DNA from: Agriotes lineatus
Taxonomy: Eukaryota; Arthropoda; Insecta; Coleoptera; Elateridae
Direction: 5' to 3'
Assembly: GCA_940337035.1 (NCBI GenBank)
Contig: CALNHX010002786.1
Location: 103,843-167,842, forward strand
Length of the DNA: 64,000 nt
Position 1 is the stretch's first letter. Each line of letters opens with the position of its first letter. The notes under the pieces were generated by a model. It worked only from the letters and a program-made list of their open reading frames with translations. It did not search any database and had not been told where the DNA came from. Below, piece by piece: positions 48,361-59,590 of the stretch. A program made the position numbers and the translations under genes.

Positions 48361-48880
48361 TTAGAGCCAGTCATTAAAATTAAAGGTTAAAAATTCATTC
48401 CTGTTGAAAATAGCATTATTTATTAAAAATGCTTTTAGTGTAGCTTTAAACTTTGGCAGTGGAAGTTTCCTCACTTGGCCAGGCAGACAGTTAAAAAATG
48501 CATCCCCATAATATATAAAATTTGGTCTAATTTTGACATTATTCCTAGTATTATAAGAATGAACATTGTTGTAGGTAGCGAAAAGATGCATGTTACCTTT
48601 AAAATAGAGTAAACAGTAATAAGCACTTTGAGGATAGTCTAATGGGTCGTTAGGACATGGCAAAGCTCACTCTGAACACGCCTCAACTTCCTGTACCAGA
48701 CGGTTGACCGGCTATTTGCTCAGGGTGAAGGGGGGGTTCGGATCAATACGACGTATTTTAGAGCGAGATGCTGTCACAATAGGGGTTGATTGTAATCAAA
48801 ATAAGGGGAGGAGAAAAACTTTTCGTCCGGCCCTCGTAGAAATTTGAAGTCAGAACCGACGCTACACTACTCCGTGCTAT
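48361..48880 (-). pseudogene. LINE reverse-transcriptase C-terminal fragment
   Basis: The minus frame 48663-48361 contains HSYNTRNNVKIRPNFIYYG, FFNCLPGQVRKLPLPKFKAT and LKAFLINNAIF, ending at a stop. The YNTR...P...LP...FK..L..FLL arrangement is the usual C-terminus of Jockey/CR1-type LINE ORF2. The upstream catalytic core is missing. Confidence 0.75.
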
Positions 48881-49226
48881 CTTTCATCTTTTTTTTCTAC
48901 TCTACTGTTAACAACTCCTGCAATGTAGATATTTCTTCTTGCTTTTTCCATTGGTTATGTTAGTTCTTTCCAAAACTTGTCTTTGTTCTCTGCTTTATCG
49001 TCTTTGTTTCAAAATTTTTCCGGTAAAATAATAATTCCTTGATATATTTTAACTGAAGATTTAATTGTAGTTTATATCGTCACATACAGTTATTACAAAT
49101 AAATATGTTATTTTTGAAAATAATAATGTAATAGCTTTATTTTTTACGTAATATGTAGGTACTTTCTTGCTTAATTTATTATAAATTCAACATTTGATTA
49201 GAACCAGCAACGAACAGTTGTGACTA

Positions 49227-49298
49227 TCCAGTATGGTCTAATGGTTAGGATATCTGGCTCTCACCTAGAGGCTCGGGTTTGATTCTCGATAGCAGAAT
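49227..49298 (+). pseudogene. tRNA-Glu (CTC)-like sequence, probably a SINE head
   Basis: It matches tRNA-Glu in the D arm (GGTCTAATGGTTAGGAT), anticodon arm (TCTGG-CTCTCAC-CTAGA, anticodon CTC) and T arm (TCGGGTTTGATTCTCGA). The acceptor stem TCCAGTA/TAGCAGA has three mismatches, so a functional tRNA is unlikely. A second, more degraded piece (AAATGGTCTAGTGGCTAG) lies at 49390-49460. Two copies in tandem suggest a tRNA-derived SINE. Confidence 0.7.
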
Positions 49299-50237
49299 AC
49301 TTTTTAAATGAATTCTCTTTAATATTTATATGTATAATAAGCTTTTCATTTACATTAATGAAATATTTGTAGCAGCAAGAAACTTCCGAAATGGTCTAGT
49401 GGCTAGAATGGATACCTGGCACTTGATCTAGATAATTCTATAACTTTTCAAGTCCTGTAATTTTTTATATTTGCACCTGCCCACCTGGCAAAACGTCTGC
49501 CGTCTGCATGCATTCCACCCACACGGCACCTGCTCAGCAGATAAACAAACCCTTCATTAAGTTGAATAGCTGAGGTAGACATTTTTACATTGGAAAATTT
49601 GAGTTTGCCTATACTAATGTAGATAGCAGCACTCCGCAGTACAATAAAGAGAGAGGAACAATTGTGGGTTGTTTTTTATTTAAAATTTTTATTTTTCTAC
49701 ATGGGTGCAAAAACTAAGTAACAGTTAGTTGGTCATGCTTGTTTACACTCGTTTTTATTGTGAGTAGGCTTTGAAATGTAACAATTGTCAAAACTAATAA
49801 ATCACGTTTAAATTAGTGGTTTTAGATGTTTTAGAAAAAGCATTGCCAGCTAATTTTTACTCATTTTTTTCTAAGAAAAAATTGATACAAATGGAATGGA
49901 AAGGACAAAATTTAAACTACAAAATGATAAAAAAACGCTTCTCTTTCTTCATGATGTAAAAAAAATTCCATAATGCTTACACTGCTCAAATTACAAGCCA
50001 GGAATATATATTGACTCGCCGTATATTTTAACTAATCAGAGTTCTGTAGTCGAACTATGGCAAGCTGTATATGTGTCTCTTTTTGGAATGAAATACTAAA
50101 TGTAAATTAATATACCTTTCGGTTAGGCTTCCTATAAAATACCAATACTACTACAGATTCATAGCATGTGTAGGCGCATTGCCTTAAATATTGATGAACA
50201 AGATTTTTTGTCATTTTATTTTATCTCTTTTACACAG
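49299..50237. other. Gene-free DNA before the coiled-coil exon
   Basis: Apart from the second tRNA-Glu-like piece, no exon or repeat boundary was supported. The last ~20 bases form a pyrimidine tract and ACACAG acceptor for the exon at 50238. Confidence 0.45.
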
Positions 50238-52046
50238 GCTTTGCTTCTAAATGAAACGCAAGCAGTTCTGCTACAAACTCGTCAGGAATTGGAAGAATCA
50301 GCTCACGCAGTGTGCGAGCTTTCGGCCTGCAAGGAGTCCTTGACCTCAGAAATTGGCGTGTTGCAGCAACAGTTGCACAAAACCAAAGCTACACTTGCTG
50401 AAGTTGACAATGCAAACAGCTCTCTAAATAATACTCTAAAACTGCTGCGTGACGACTACACAAATTTGCAAGAAAGTCTCGACCGTTAAAAGCAGCAGCT
50501 GCGACGCTCTCGAACGTGAAATAAATGCCATCCAAGCGCAGTACAACGAACTGCTGGAAAAGTATAACAAAACCAATTTTACCATGCAAGCGCTCGCCCA
50601 GAACCTCGAACAGATCGAGCACGCCATGGAAGAAAACCTTTTGAAACTGGAGCAATTTGCCTTTGGATCCAGTGGTGGTGTCGACGTAAAAGATCGAGGC
50701 GAAGCCTTTGTACACATATTTTCACAGTTGGAAAAAACATTCGAGCAGCAGAGAGATGACAAAAAGGATCTTCTGAGCAGAATAGCCGATTTTGAAGAGT
50801 TGGTCACAGGGTTAAAGTCGAACTTAAGTGTGCTCACTGAGCGAGATGTTGTCAATCTCCAGGAGCGGCAAACGTTATGCAACAACTTAAAATGTGCCGA
50901 ACAGAAAATTTCAATTTTGGAAGATGCAATTTCAAGTCACGTCGATAAAATCCAGGAGATGACCGCCACAATTTCCAATATGACGGCTACAATAAGCGAG
51001 CTTGAACTCCTCAAGCAAGAAATTGAGCGAAAGGAGAACTTAATTTCCGACAAGGAAGCCACGAATTGTTCGTTGCAGCTCCAACTGAAGACTTCGAGCG
51101 AGGAGCTTGCCGAGAGCCGAACCCGCCAGGAGGAGCTTCAGAATTCTATGGCGTACCTGGAGGGCATCAAGGGTGACTTTGAAGCAAAAATAGCGGAGCT
51201 GGAGAGAAAGGCGTTTGAGAGCAGGGAGAACGAGGACAAGCTGAACAAGACCATCGTGGAACTGCAGGCTCTCACGTGTGTTTTTGAAGGGCAAATACTG
51301 CAAAAGGCGAATGAGTTGAGCAAGTGCAAACAGAGCCAGGAAAATCTGCAGCGGTCCCACGAAGACCTAAAGTATCAGCTGTTCGAGGTCAATAATAAAG
51401 TTTTGCGACAACAGTCTGAACATGAGTTGCTCGAAAAGGACAAGTTCGAACAAGAGAGGCAGTTTCAGGAAACTATTAAGGCTTTAAATGTCGAAATTGA
51501 AGGCTACCAAGTCAGAGTCAACGAGTTGGAAATGGAATTGCAGAGTTCGCAATTAAATTGCGCCGCGGCTCAGAGGGATTTGGAGACTGTACAGGTTGCA
51601 AAGCAAATGCTGCAGGAGGAAATGGAAACTTGCAGAAGCGACTTCGATAAGCGCGCCGCTGTCCTGGAGAAGACTATAAATAATCTCGATAACAATATTC
51701 GGGTTGCTGCCCAGCGAGAAAGCGACTTGCAGGAACAATTCGATGCAAAAGTCAAGGAATGCTTTGGTCTGCAGCAAGAAACAATGAAGAATATATCTCG
51801 ATGCACTTCACTGGAACAGGAGCTTCAGGAGAGTTTGGAAACATTGAAAAAAAAGCAGCAGGAGTGCCGAGAACAGAGTGACCTGATTTCAGAAAACAGC
51901 CACGAACTTTTAGTGGTGAAACTCGATGCGGAAGAAAAGAAGAAGCAACTTCTAGCGTTGGGAGAGAATATTGAGAAAAGTACCAGGGAACTAAAATCTC
52001 TAGAAGAACAGGTTGTTGCATTGGATCTTCAGAATAAGGAGTTATG
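50238..52046 (+). CDS. Large internal exon of a coiled-coil protein, with a frameshift
   Basis: The acceptor TTTTACACAG|GCTTTG and donor TTATG|GTATGT bound a 1809-bp exon encoding about 602 residues. The first 83 codons run open to a TAA at 50487. Coding then continues one frame over (from about 50488, KSSSCDALEREINAIQAQ) to the donor. One extra base near 50486 explains the break. The sequence is almost wholly heptad coiled coil rich in E, K, Q, L and S, with one short non-helical patch (FGSSGGVDV). It resembles golgin, CENP or NuMA-type rods in composition only, so I give no name. Other exons are not visible within the window. The shift may be a sequencing error, or the gene may be decaying. 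Confidence 0.75.
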
Positions 52047-52499
52047 GTATGTACAAAATTTTACTACATTTTACAAAAATTATTTATTTATTAACTTTTC
52101 TAGCTATTTTAATAGTAAAAAAGTTCAAAATGATTTAGAGCGGTCATGGCTTGAGCTCCTTTCTCGAGGGTAGTTTGAGTAACATAAGTAAAAGGGGTCA
52201 TTAAATTTTTTTATGGTTGAGTTGGATAACTGCAATGGTTGATCAGCAGGTCAAATAGTTTGAAAGAATCAGTATGTAAAATATATCTACCATCTGCTAG
52301 ATACGTTTACAAAATTTTTTAAACCATCTAACTAATCTCCAAATGTTCCAACATGAAGATGAGTGGCTGTTTAAAGGGGTGCATGTAGTAAAAGCACGAA
52401 TTTTAAACTTTGAATGAGCAACAAGACACATTCTCTTTTCGAACTTGCAACCTATTAGTCTACATAGATGGAAAACTGGAACTGTAATTTATTGCAATA

Positions 52500-53045
52500 A
52501 AAAAAGAATTCATAACAAATGATCAACATGTTCACCGCCTTCACCTATGCACACTGAAACTCTTCGCACAGTCCCATTGCTCGAAAAAGAGCTGTAAAAG
52601 CTCTTCTCGATACCTTTCTGCAGTCAAATAAACACTTTTGTCTTGCTTTTACCTTTAAAAAAGTATGGCCCAATTATTCTACATCTTGAAATAGCCTCCC
52701 ACACACCTACTTTTTGAGGATGGAGAGGTGTCTCTACCATAAAGTTAAGCTTCTCCGAACTTGAGAATTAATGTATCTATCTAAATAAATCCAAGCCTCG
52801 TCGGTGAAAAAAGTCTTCTCCAATAAGTCGTCATTGAGGGTATTTAGGAACCACTGACAATATTCGACACGCTGAGGATAATCAGCTTCGTGTAATTGTT
52901 GTACAGACTGCCAACGGTAGCGGTAGACGTGGAGGTGTCAATTGAACTTAGAGGTTCGAGGGGCATTTCCTATAATTTGTCTTACATTTTCAATTACTTC
53001 TGTCATTCTTCTTGGAGGATGACCCTTCAACGCAATGATTCAATG
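52500..53045 (-). pseudogene. Tc1/mariner-like DDE transposase remnant
   Basis: The minus strand reads GHPPRRMTEVIENVRQIIGN, a stop, then a jump to YRYRWQSVQQLHEADYPQRV and EYCQWFLNTLNDDLLEKTFF. Next is TDEAWIYLDRYINSQVR and then HPQKVGVWEAISRCRIIGPY across a frame change. The catalytic first Asp is in the TDEAW motif. The family is abundant in insects. Deletions and stops show it is dead. Confidence 0.85.
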
Positions 53046-54263
53046 AACAATGAAAAGTGTTATAATTATAACCGAGGGGTTGTATTGCTGAGTTTTAATT
53101 AAATAAAACACCCGAAAAGTTAAAAAGGCTTATATTAAAGAAACCAAAACTGTGGATAAACTACAATTGCGTTATCCCCATTTGCTTATGGTATATGATT
53201 ACTGTAGGCTTCATAAAATGATTGAACAGATTATACTTAAAATTTGCAACATAATTACACCCTGGAAGTCAAGTTACGCTTAGATTCAACCTGCATTAAA
53301 TTGGTTAATAAAACACCATAGAGATCTGACCTGCAATCGCACCGTCGCTCGCTGGCTTGGTGGTTGAATTTTTATTTTACGCGGTCGCCGGAAATATTTA
53401 TGGGACCAAAGGTGTTAGGCTGATTTTTTACTGTCCTTAGCGCCCATGTTTGCTCCTTTGGAATTGGCAGGCACAGCACTGTTTCACATATAATTTAAAA
53501 TAGAAATTTTGGATTTCGACTTAGTTAATTTAGCACGGGAGGCGGCGTTCGATCGCTGGGGTTTTTATAATTTTGTTTCGCGGAACAAGGAAGACTTATT
53601 TACGGCGTTTGAGCGCCGAAGCGCGGTACGCGAAAAGCGGCTTGCGCTCCCCAAAAGGAAACTTTCTTTCGGTACGAGCCGGGTTTGTCTCGTACTTCAC
53701 CGTTTTGCAAAATTACCAAAATGGACTAATTCTTCGCGGGCTCTCGGACTTGCTAACTTTGCAGTTCTCACGCCAAGTTTTGCACGTGAGTGCCAGTCGG
53801 CAATAATTTTGCTTTTTTTTATTTCTCTGGAACGCGTTTTGCACCGGATGTAATTTAATATTTAAGAATGCAACATTGTAGTGCATTTGTAATAATGTCA
53901 GTTATGCATGTTGGCTTCTGGCGTATTTTCCTTCCTTACAATTTAGGAATATTAAAATCTTATGAGGTCCCTTATAAATGCAAATTATTGCGGGTAAGGT
54001 TTGAAAATTCCTGCCGAAACTCCCAACTAGCTCAGTTGTTTTTAGCACTTTTTCTTGTAACTTCTGCACTTTCAGAGTTCGTACTTAGTCATTTTAATTA
54101 CACCCTTCACATATCTCCCAAATCTTATTTTATTAGCTTGTAATCTACCCTTCTGTTTGTGTGATTCGAAGTTCAAGTTTCCTATACGTATGTTAGTGTT
54201 GGGATACATACTTATTGCATTATACAGTGCTAACTTTGTTTTCTTTGACTGTTTTTTTTTATA
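53046..54263. other. Gene-free stretch with a GC-rich open frame
   Basis: The 53509-53853 plus frame (114 codons, DLVNLAREAAFDRWGFYNFV) lies in a CpG-rich patch (53330-53700) unlike its AT-rich surroundings. I do not recognise the peptide; it could be an exon, part of a retroelement, or chance. Nothing else seen. Confidence 0.35.
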
Positions 54264-54398
54264 ATAGTATATTATGTTATTAGGAGCAAAAGTTATATTT
54301 TATGTGGCGAGGCTGGACGGGTTATCTGCCGAGCTTGCGAGACAGATAAGTACAGCCGAGCCACATAAAGATACTTTTGCTCCGAATAACATATAGTA
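54264..54398. repeat. Palindromic hairpin, GAGCAAAAG family
   Basis: Arms ATAGTATATTATGTTATTAG ... GGAGCAAAAG ... TATGTGGC ... TTATCTG pair with their inverses around GAGCTTGCGAG. About 135 bp. It abuts the next palindromic element. Confidence 0.85.
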
Positions 54399-54692
54399 TT
54401 TTTTCTTCAAACGTTTTTATAACAAATTATTTACAACTTTGTGAACAAAATTCGAAGAGAATTACTTGATCTCGTCAGCGGCAGATAATATTATCTGCCG
54501 CTGATGAGCGGCAGATGAAGTTGTCAGCGGCAGATAATAACTTTATCTGCCGCTGACGAGCGGCAGATAAAGTCGTCAGCGGCAGATAATAACTTTATCT
54601 GCCGCTTGGCAATAAAGTGACAGTTTAACATCATCAATCCAGCAGTATAATGCCATATTTTACTGCCGTTTGAAGAAAAAATATTTTCTTTG
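54398..54692. repeat. Nested GCGGCAGATAA palindromes
   Basis: The core 54476-54608 holds alternating GCGGCAGATAA and TTATCTGCCGC units (about seven), each pair a perfect hairpin such as CAGCGGCAGATAATATTATC and its continuation. The core is enclosed by outer inverted ends TTTTTTCTTCAAACG and CGTTTGAAGAAAAAA. A one-core relative lies at 38140-38250. Confidence 0.88.
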
Positions 54693-54699
54693 CACATAG

Positions 54700-54835
54700 A
54701 ACAATTTTGCGATTCTGTTTAAGTCACTTTCAATCTTACCTTTGTGTTCTATTATGGTGTCTAGGTATTTATATTCTTCTAACTGTTCTATTGGCTCGTT
54801 ATTTATCTGCTTTTCGCCCTTTGTCATTACTAGTG
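54700..54835 (-). pseudogene. LINE reverse-transcriptase fragment
   Basis: The minus strand reads MTKGEKQINNEPIEQLEEYK then YLDTIIEHKGKIESDLNRI. This is the typical linker after the RT palm of insect LINEs (EEYKYLGT-like). Only about 45 codons remain. Confidence 0.75.
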
Positions 54836-55499
54836 CGGAAAATGTGCAAAGAAATTTTGAAAAATATGCACATATATATGTCTAGCGAAAATATACAGAG
54901 ATTTATGAAAAATATAACCAAATATATGCAAGATAACACAAGTACCTTTGCCTTCTGCAAAGAAAAATTTACAGTAAATAATATTTACCTAAAAATATCA
55001 AGAAAGTCAAATTTTCAAGGTTATTTTGAGTCTAAAAAGTTGACCATTATACTGACTGCTATTACTGTACTAGTCGTGTAATGGTTAACTTTCTACCTAA
55101 TCTAATGTTCTCCAACAGACCTCATTACTAGTTTTTTAAACGATTGTCAAAATGACGTTTTGAAAATATCAAAGTTGTGAATCGGTTTTATGCTTTAGTT
55201 TGACTTTATTGACGATTTCAGGTAAAGTTTTATACATTCCATGTTGTGAAAGGAGCTTAAAAGTACTTGGCCGTACAGCCTCGTACAGCATGCTTCTTCG
55301 TCCAGTAAAAGATAACTTTCATGACTTGATATGTAAATAACTATTATTGCATAAATTAAATACAGCTAGATTGAAAACAAAATCACATTATTACTATACG
55401 ATACCAATATATCGACCGATATATTCTCATTGCTCTCTCCCACTACTTTTTGACTACATGGATGCATGTGTGCGCCGCTGCTTGCTGGATTCGGACGGG
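54836..55499. other. Gene-free stretch
   Basis: ATATGCA-type motifs near 54870-54930. No gene, RNA or element boundary supported. Confidence 0.4.
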
Positions 55500-55770
55500 G
55501 TAATCCCCTAAATACGAACTCATGCTTAGGTTTGTTTAGGTACATGTCTTCTTGTGATTTCGTTTTAATAACGCAGTTTAATAACACAATCACTATTACT
55601 CGTGACATATTAGTAACAATTTCTGATAATGCAAGACCGTGAAATGGCATCGTCTGATCGAATGTTTTTGCTGATGCAGTACATTCCAGAGGCGAGGCGA
55701 AGCTGGAAGATATTTTGCTGCATGATGCAACACACTTGATCCAGTGCCGACTATTTTTACATATACAAAA
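55500..55770 (-). pseudogene. Possible hAT transposase C-terminal remnant
   Basis: Minus-strand text such as SPLECTASAKTFDQTMPFHG and LALSEIVTNM resembles the hATC pattern (ATSVPSERVFS, then ..RLSPE.V..LLFL). An AAKYLPASP-like lead occurs in a neighbouring frame. The match is weak, and key residues are replaced. Confidence 0.4.
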
Positions 55771-55954
55771 ATTGAATTTGCAATATTGGATAGTAGTCAT
55801 ATTTTATACTCTACATTGTTTGTTTACAGTATATTGTTCATTTCTTATAATAAATATTAAAATATTAAATATTGAAAGGAAATTTATTTTTATCGATATG
55901 ACCGATACTGATATATCTCTAATTTGGCTGATATGGCCAATATGCCGTCCTAAT

Positions 55955-56340
55955 CCGCCAAAAAGTTGGCATCATATGCAAAAAAAAATTGATTTTTCAA
56001 AAAAAGTTTTAGCGTCAATAATTTGTGCTTGTCTAAAAACCTATTAAACTTCTATCAGATAATACCGAGTGATCTTTACTTATTTAGAAAATTCAGTTTT
56101 TCAAAATTATCCAAATCCAAAGAGTGCTGATTTCAATGAGATTTTTTTAGTGTGTTATCTTTAGCTAAGTGAACAATCTCAAGGCCAGAAAACACCAAAT
56201 TTTTTAAACTTTAGCTAAATAAAACACTGCTAGAGCCTGTGGTTTAGCTAAAAATGAATTTTTCAATTTTTTAAATAGTTTTCAAAATTACACATGCCAA
56301 GACTTAATATTAAAATTCAATTTTTTTTTGTGTGAAGACT
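55955..56340 (+). repeat. Partial copy of foldback IR-1 arm
   Basis: It matches 10100-10500 in the same orientation, from CGCCAAAAAGTTGGCAT through AATAATTTGTGCTTGT, TACCGAGTGAT and TTTCAATGAGATTTTTTTAG to TGCCAAGACTTAA. A 40-bp local duplication (TTAGCTAAA) is present. It shows the IR-1 arm without the LINE insertion. Confidence 0.85.
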
Positions 56341-57794
56341 ATAGTGATCTGTTTCATTAGTACAAAAAATACATGCTTTCGGGACAATGTTACGGTACTT
56401 TTGGAGCGTTCCCTGTATTAGCAAACATTTGCTAGTTGAATTTTGATCCTTAAGTATTAATGAGTGGATTTTTGGTAATTTTGCATGCTTTAGATTAGGT
56501 CTGGTTAGCTGTGTCCTAGTTTTAAATGTTTTCCTATAATTATTAAGCAGTTTCGTAAGCAACTCCCCTAATAATTACCCTTATTTTACTAATTAAATTT
56601 ATTCTGGTTTCATTTCTACAGATATTTAAGCCTGGTGGTTGGCAATATTACATGCATTCATTATAAACTATTTTTTGGCCTGAATTGTTGCTAGAACAAA
56701 TTTATTATCTCTTGTTGCAATCATATCTTTCAGGAAGGTTTTCTTGGTCCACTTGCCCACTTCGCCATTTGCGGTTCAAAATTTTACAACGTGAAGATAG
56801 CCGCTAGACGAAGGTAGTGGTTGGTGAACCGACCACGGAAGACGCAGGTTCAAATTCAAGTATCCGCGACCCGGTTATTTATTTTACGCCTATATCGAAT
56901 TTGTTAAAGAGCAGATACTACAAGTCTTTGCTACATTATTCATGAATACCTTGATGCCTTTCTATTAATAGGGACTTCGGCGTAAGGTGTGGCCACGCTA
57001 AACGTACGTTGCTCTGCCAGCTAGAAATGTTGGAGTGTAGTTTTAACGTTAATTAAAGCTAACAATCGGGGCTAAACGTTAGCCAGAATATACGTGCATT
57101 GCTCTGTACCGGCGTATTATTGGTTGAACTCGCTCTGCGACCTGTAGTTTAGAAGGTTACTTAGCTTTATAGTTTATTTTATCATCTCTAAAAATTCGCC
57201 AGACTTCTAACTTCGTTGACTCAAAACCGAGTTTGAACATTTTTTTTATTTAAGAAAACGTTTATAGAAAGGTTCCCCATAGGTGAGAAGGTGTGCTTTT
57301 TATTTTTTCAATTATTAACAAATACGTGTTTTTTAATATACTCTTAATTATAAAATTATAACTCTTATTTAATTAAACATAAGAAATTTGATAACATAAG
57401 GTTTGTGGGGTCGTAGACTACGAATCTGCCTCAAAATTGGTCTAAAAACAAAATGGTGTCGAAGGTAAAATTTTTTATTTTATTTTTTTTTTTTTTTTAT
57501 TAGACGTCTGGGGTTTTTGGGGCCACTGACTACGAATTTGACATTAACACTCTACTAAAATAAAAAATGGCGGAAGGGGCTTAATTTTTTTTATTTCGGA
57601 TTTTATTTCTTATATACCTTGGGTTTTTTGGGTCGCTGATCTCAGATTGTAGGTTAAAATTTATCAAAAATGGAAAACAGTGTCTGACAAATGATAGAAG
57701 AGTTAAATGAGTACTAAAGATATTATATTTTAATTGATTTATTAAAATTAGCTCAAGATACATTTAAAAGCAAGAAATAAATTATTCTTTATCT
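56341..57794. other. Gene-free stretch with a tRNA-like motif pair
   Basis: At 56790-56880, TAGTGGTTGGTGAACC and GGTTCAAATTC, about 30 bp apart, resemble Pol III A and B boxes of a tRNA-derived SINE. This is suggestive only. A T homopolymer lies near 57480-57500. No protein gene. Confidence 0.4.
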
Positions 57795-58035
57795 AATAGA
57801 CTTGTCTGTCTGGGACGCTGTTTCAGCAGCCAAACCGTAAGAGATAGAGAAAAAGTTATGAAAGTTATATGTTTGGAATGGCCATGTCAGGTCAGGAACC
57901 GAATTTCAGTCTCTAACACTAATTATTATCTTAATTATCCTAATCCTAACTTTTTAGGTTAGATTCTAGGCAAATTTTATCAAGGCGAATGCGACTGGTA
58001 GTTTGCTACCAACAATGACGTCATATACGTACGGA
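57795..58035 (-). repeat. Dispersed ~260-bp repeat, minus copy
   Basis: Reverse complement of 34910-35190, with the landmarks GCTGTTTCAGCAGCCAAACC and ACAATGACGTCATATACGTA. Few differences between the two copies. Confidence 0.85.
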
Positions 58036-58734
58036 AGAGTTCAGTTTATCGCTTTGAAGAGTACGATCCAGAATTTTATGTTTAATAGTGTTTCATGTAG
58101 TAACAATAATTTTGGGTACTTGAATTTTCACAGTTTCCACCCCAAGATAGAACAAAGAGAAATAGCAATAACAATTAAGAGGATATTGATGTTTTCAAGA
58201 AAGTATTTGCCTTGACCATACGGATAATAAAATGAAAATTATGTCAATGGAAACCAAGTGATGTTTCCCAAAAAAATCTGTTTCTCATGGATTAGTATTT
58301 TTTACTGTCAACCTTCTTGATTTGCAAGAGGTAATCTATACGTTTTTATGTTGTTGATGAACCGAGAAATAATTTATTGATATGCATACATATAGTATTA
58401 CGAGTGTAGTACCCATAATTTCTGCAAACCAATAGATCAAGTACACCATGGAAATGAAAGTTGCCATGAAACAAATGTTTGTTGTTTTTTAGATTAACAG
58501 TTCAAATTTAGTTTTGATAATTGCACCAGTTATTATACAGTTAATTTTGAAATAAGTGTTGTGCAGCAAAAATGAATTTAACGAGAGAAAATTTTTGGAG
58601 CCTTTTTTTACCATACGTTTAAAAATCCCATCTCCGACAAAAGCTTTACCTGACTTCGTGCTACTTTTGGTGACCAAGTTGCTTCGCATTGCTGGTTTAA
58701 TGAATTTAAATTTTAACGATTTTCAGTTAGTGAT

Positions 58735-59590
58735 GATTTTCGCGAAGGAGGACCAATTTCAGTTCGTTAAATTAACATAGACGCTGAGCGAAGAATGATT
58801 CAGGAGGACAATCGAGTCACATATAGAATTATTAAAAACATCTTGGACATTGGCATGACTGCAATAAACAAGATTTTACATAATCATTTGGGTGTAATAA
58901 AAGTATGTTGTGGGTGGATACCACACAGTTTAACAGAAACACAACAACAGCATGTGGAATGGTATGAGAAATATAATGGAGGTAGATATAAAGCAGTTTA
59001 CATTATAACTGGTGACAAAAGCTGGATATATGCATTTGAACCCGAATCTAAGCGGCAGTCTGCATAATGAGTGTTTCCAACAGATCCTAACCTAGTTTTA
59101 GTGAAGCTATCTCGAAGAGTTGGTAAAAAAATGATTACCTGCTTCCTTTCTTAGGACCTATCACAACTGTTGTGCTTGAAAATAAATGTACGGTTACCGC
59201 AGAATGGCACACAACAGTATGACTGCTAGATGTTATTCAAAAAGCTGGGTTAGGGTACTAAGAAGTGAGATCTTTCTGCACCATAACAATGCTTCTAATC
59301 ATACCGCACATCAAACAAAATAATGTTTATCAGAAACTTCCGGGTTAATATTGCTAAGTTATCCTCATACAGTCCCGACCTAGCACCTTCCGATTACTTT
59401 CTATTTTCTCCTTTACAGGATAAAATGCGTGGTGTGCGATTTGGAACTCTCAAAAATGCCGTGGAAAGCTTCAAAAACTTTGTTTCTCAAGTGACTCAAG
59501 AAAAGTGGAATTTGTTTTGAAAATTGGTGTTACCGAATGCGTAAATGTTTCCAGTTTAAGGGCAAACATTTTGTGAAACAATAATAAAAA
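58735..59590 (+). pseudogene. Mariner transposase pseudogene
   Basis: The plus strand reads IQEDNRVTYRIIKNILDIGM, INKILHNHLGVIKVCCGWIP and HSLTETQQQHVEWYEKYNGG. Next is ITGDKSWIYAFEPESKRQSA (first catalytic Asp region), a stop, LHHNNASNHTAHQT in another frame (the expected HHDNAS Asp is Asn), then SSYSPDLAPSDYFLF (D34D signature). The last part, KNFVSQVTQEKWNLF, ends at a stop at 59518. Several stops and shifts make it inactive. Confidence 0.92.

Noticed and set aside
49227..49298. Functional tRNA-Glu gene
   Set aside because: Three mismatches in the acceptor stem and no clear Pol III terminator make a working tRNA unlikely.
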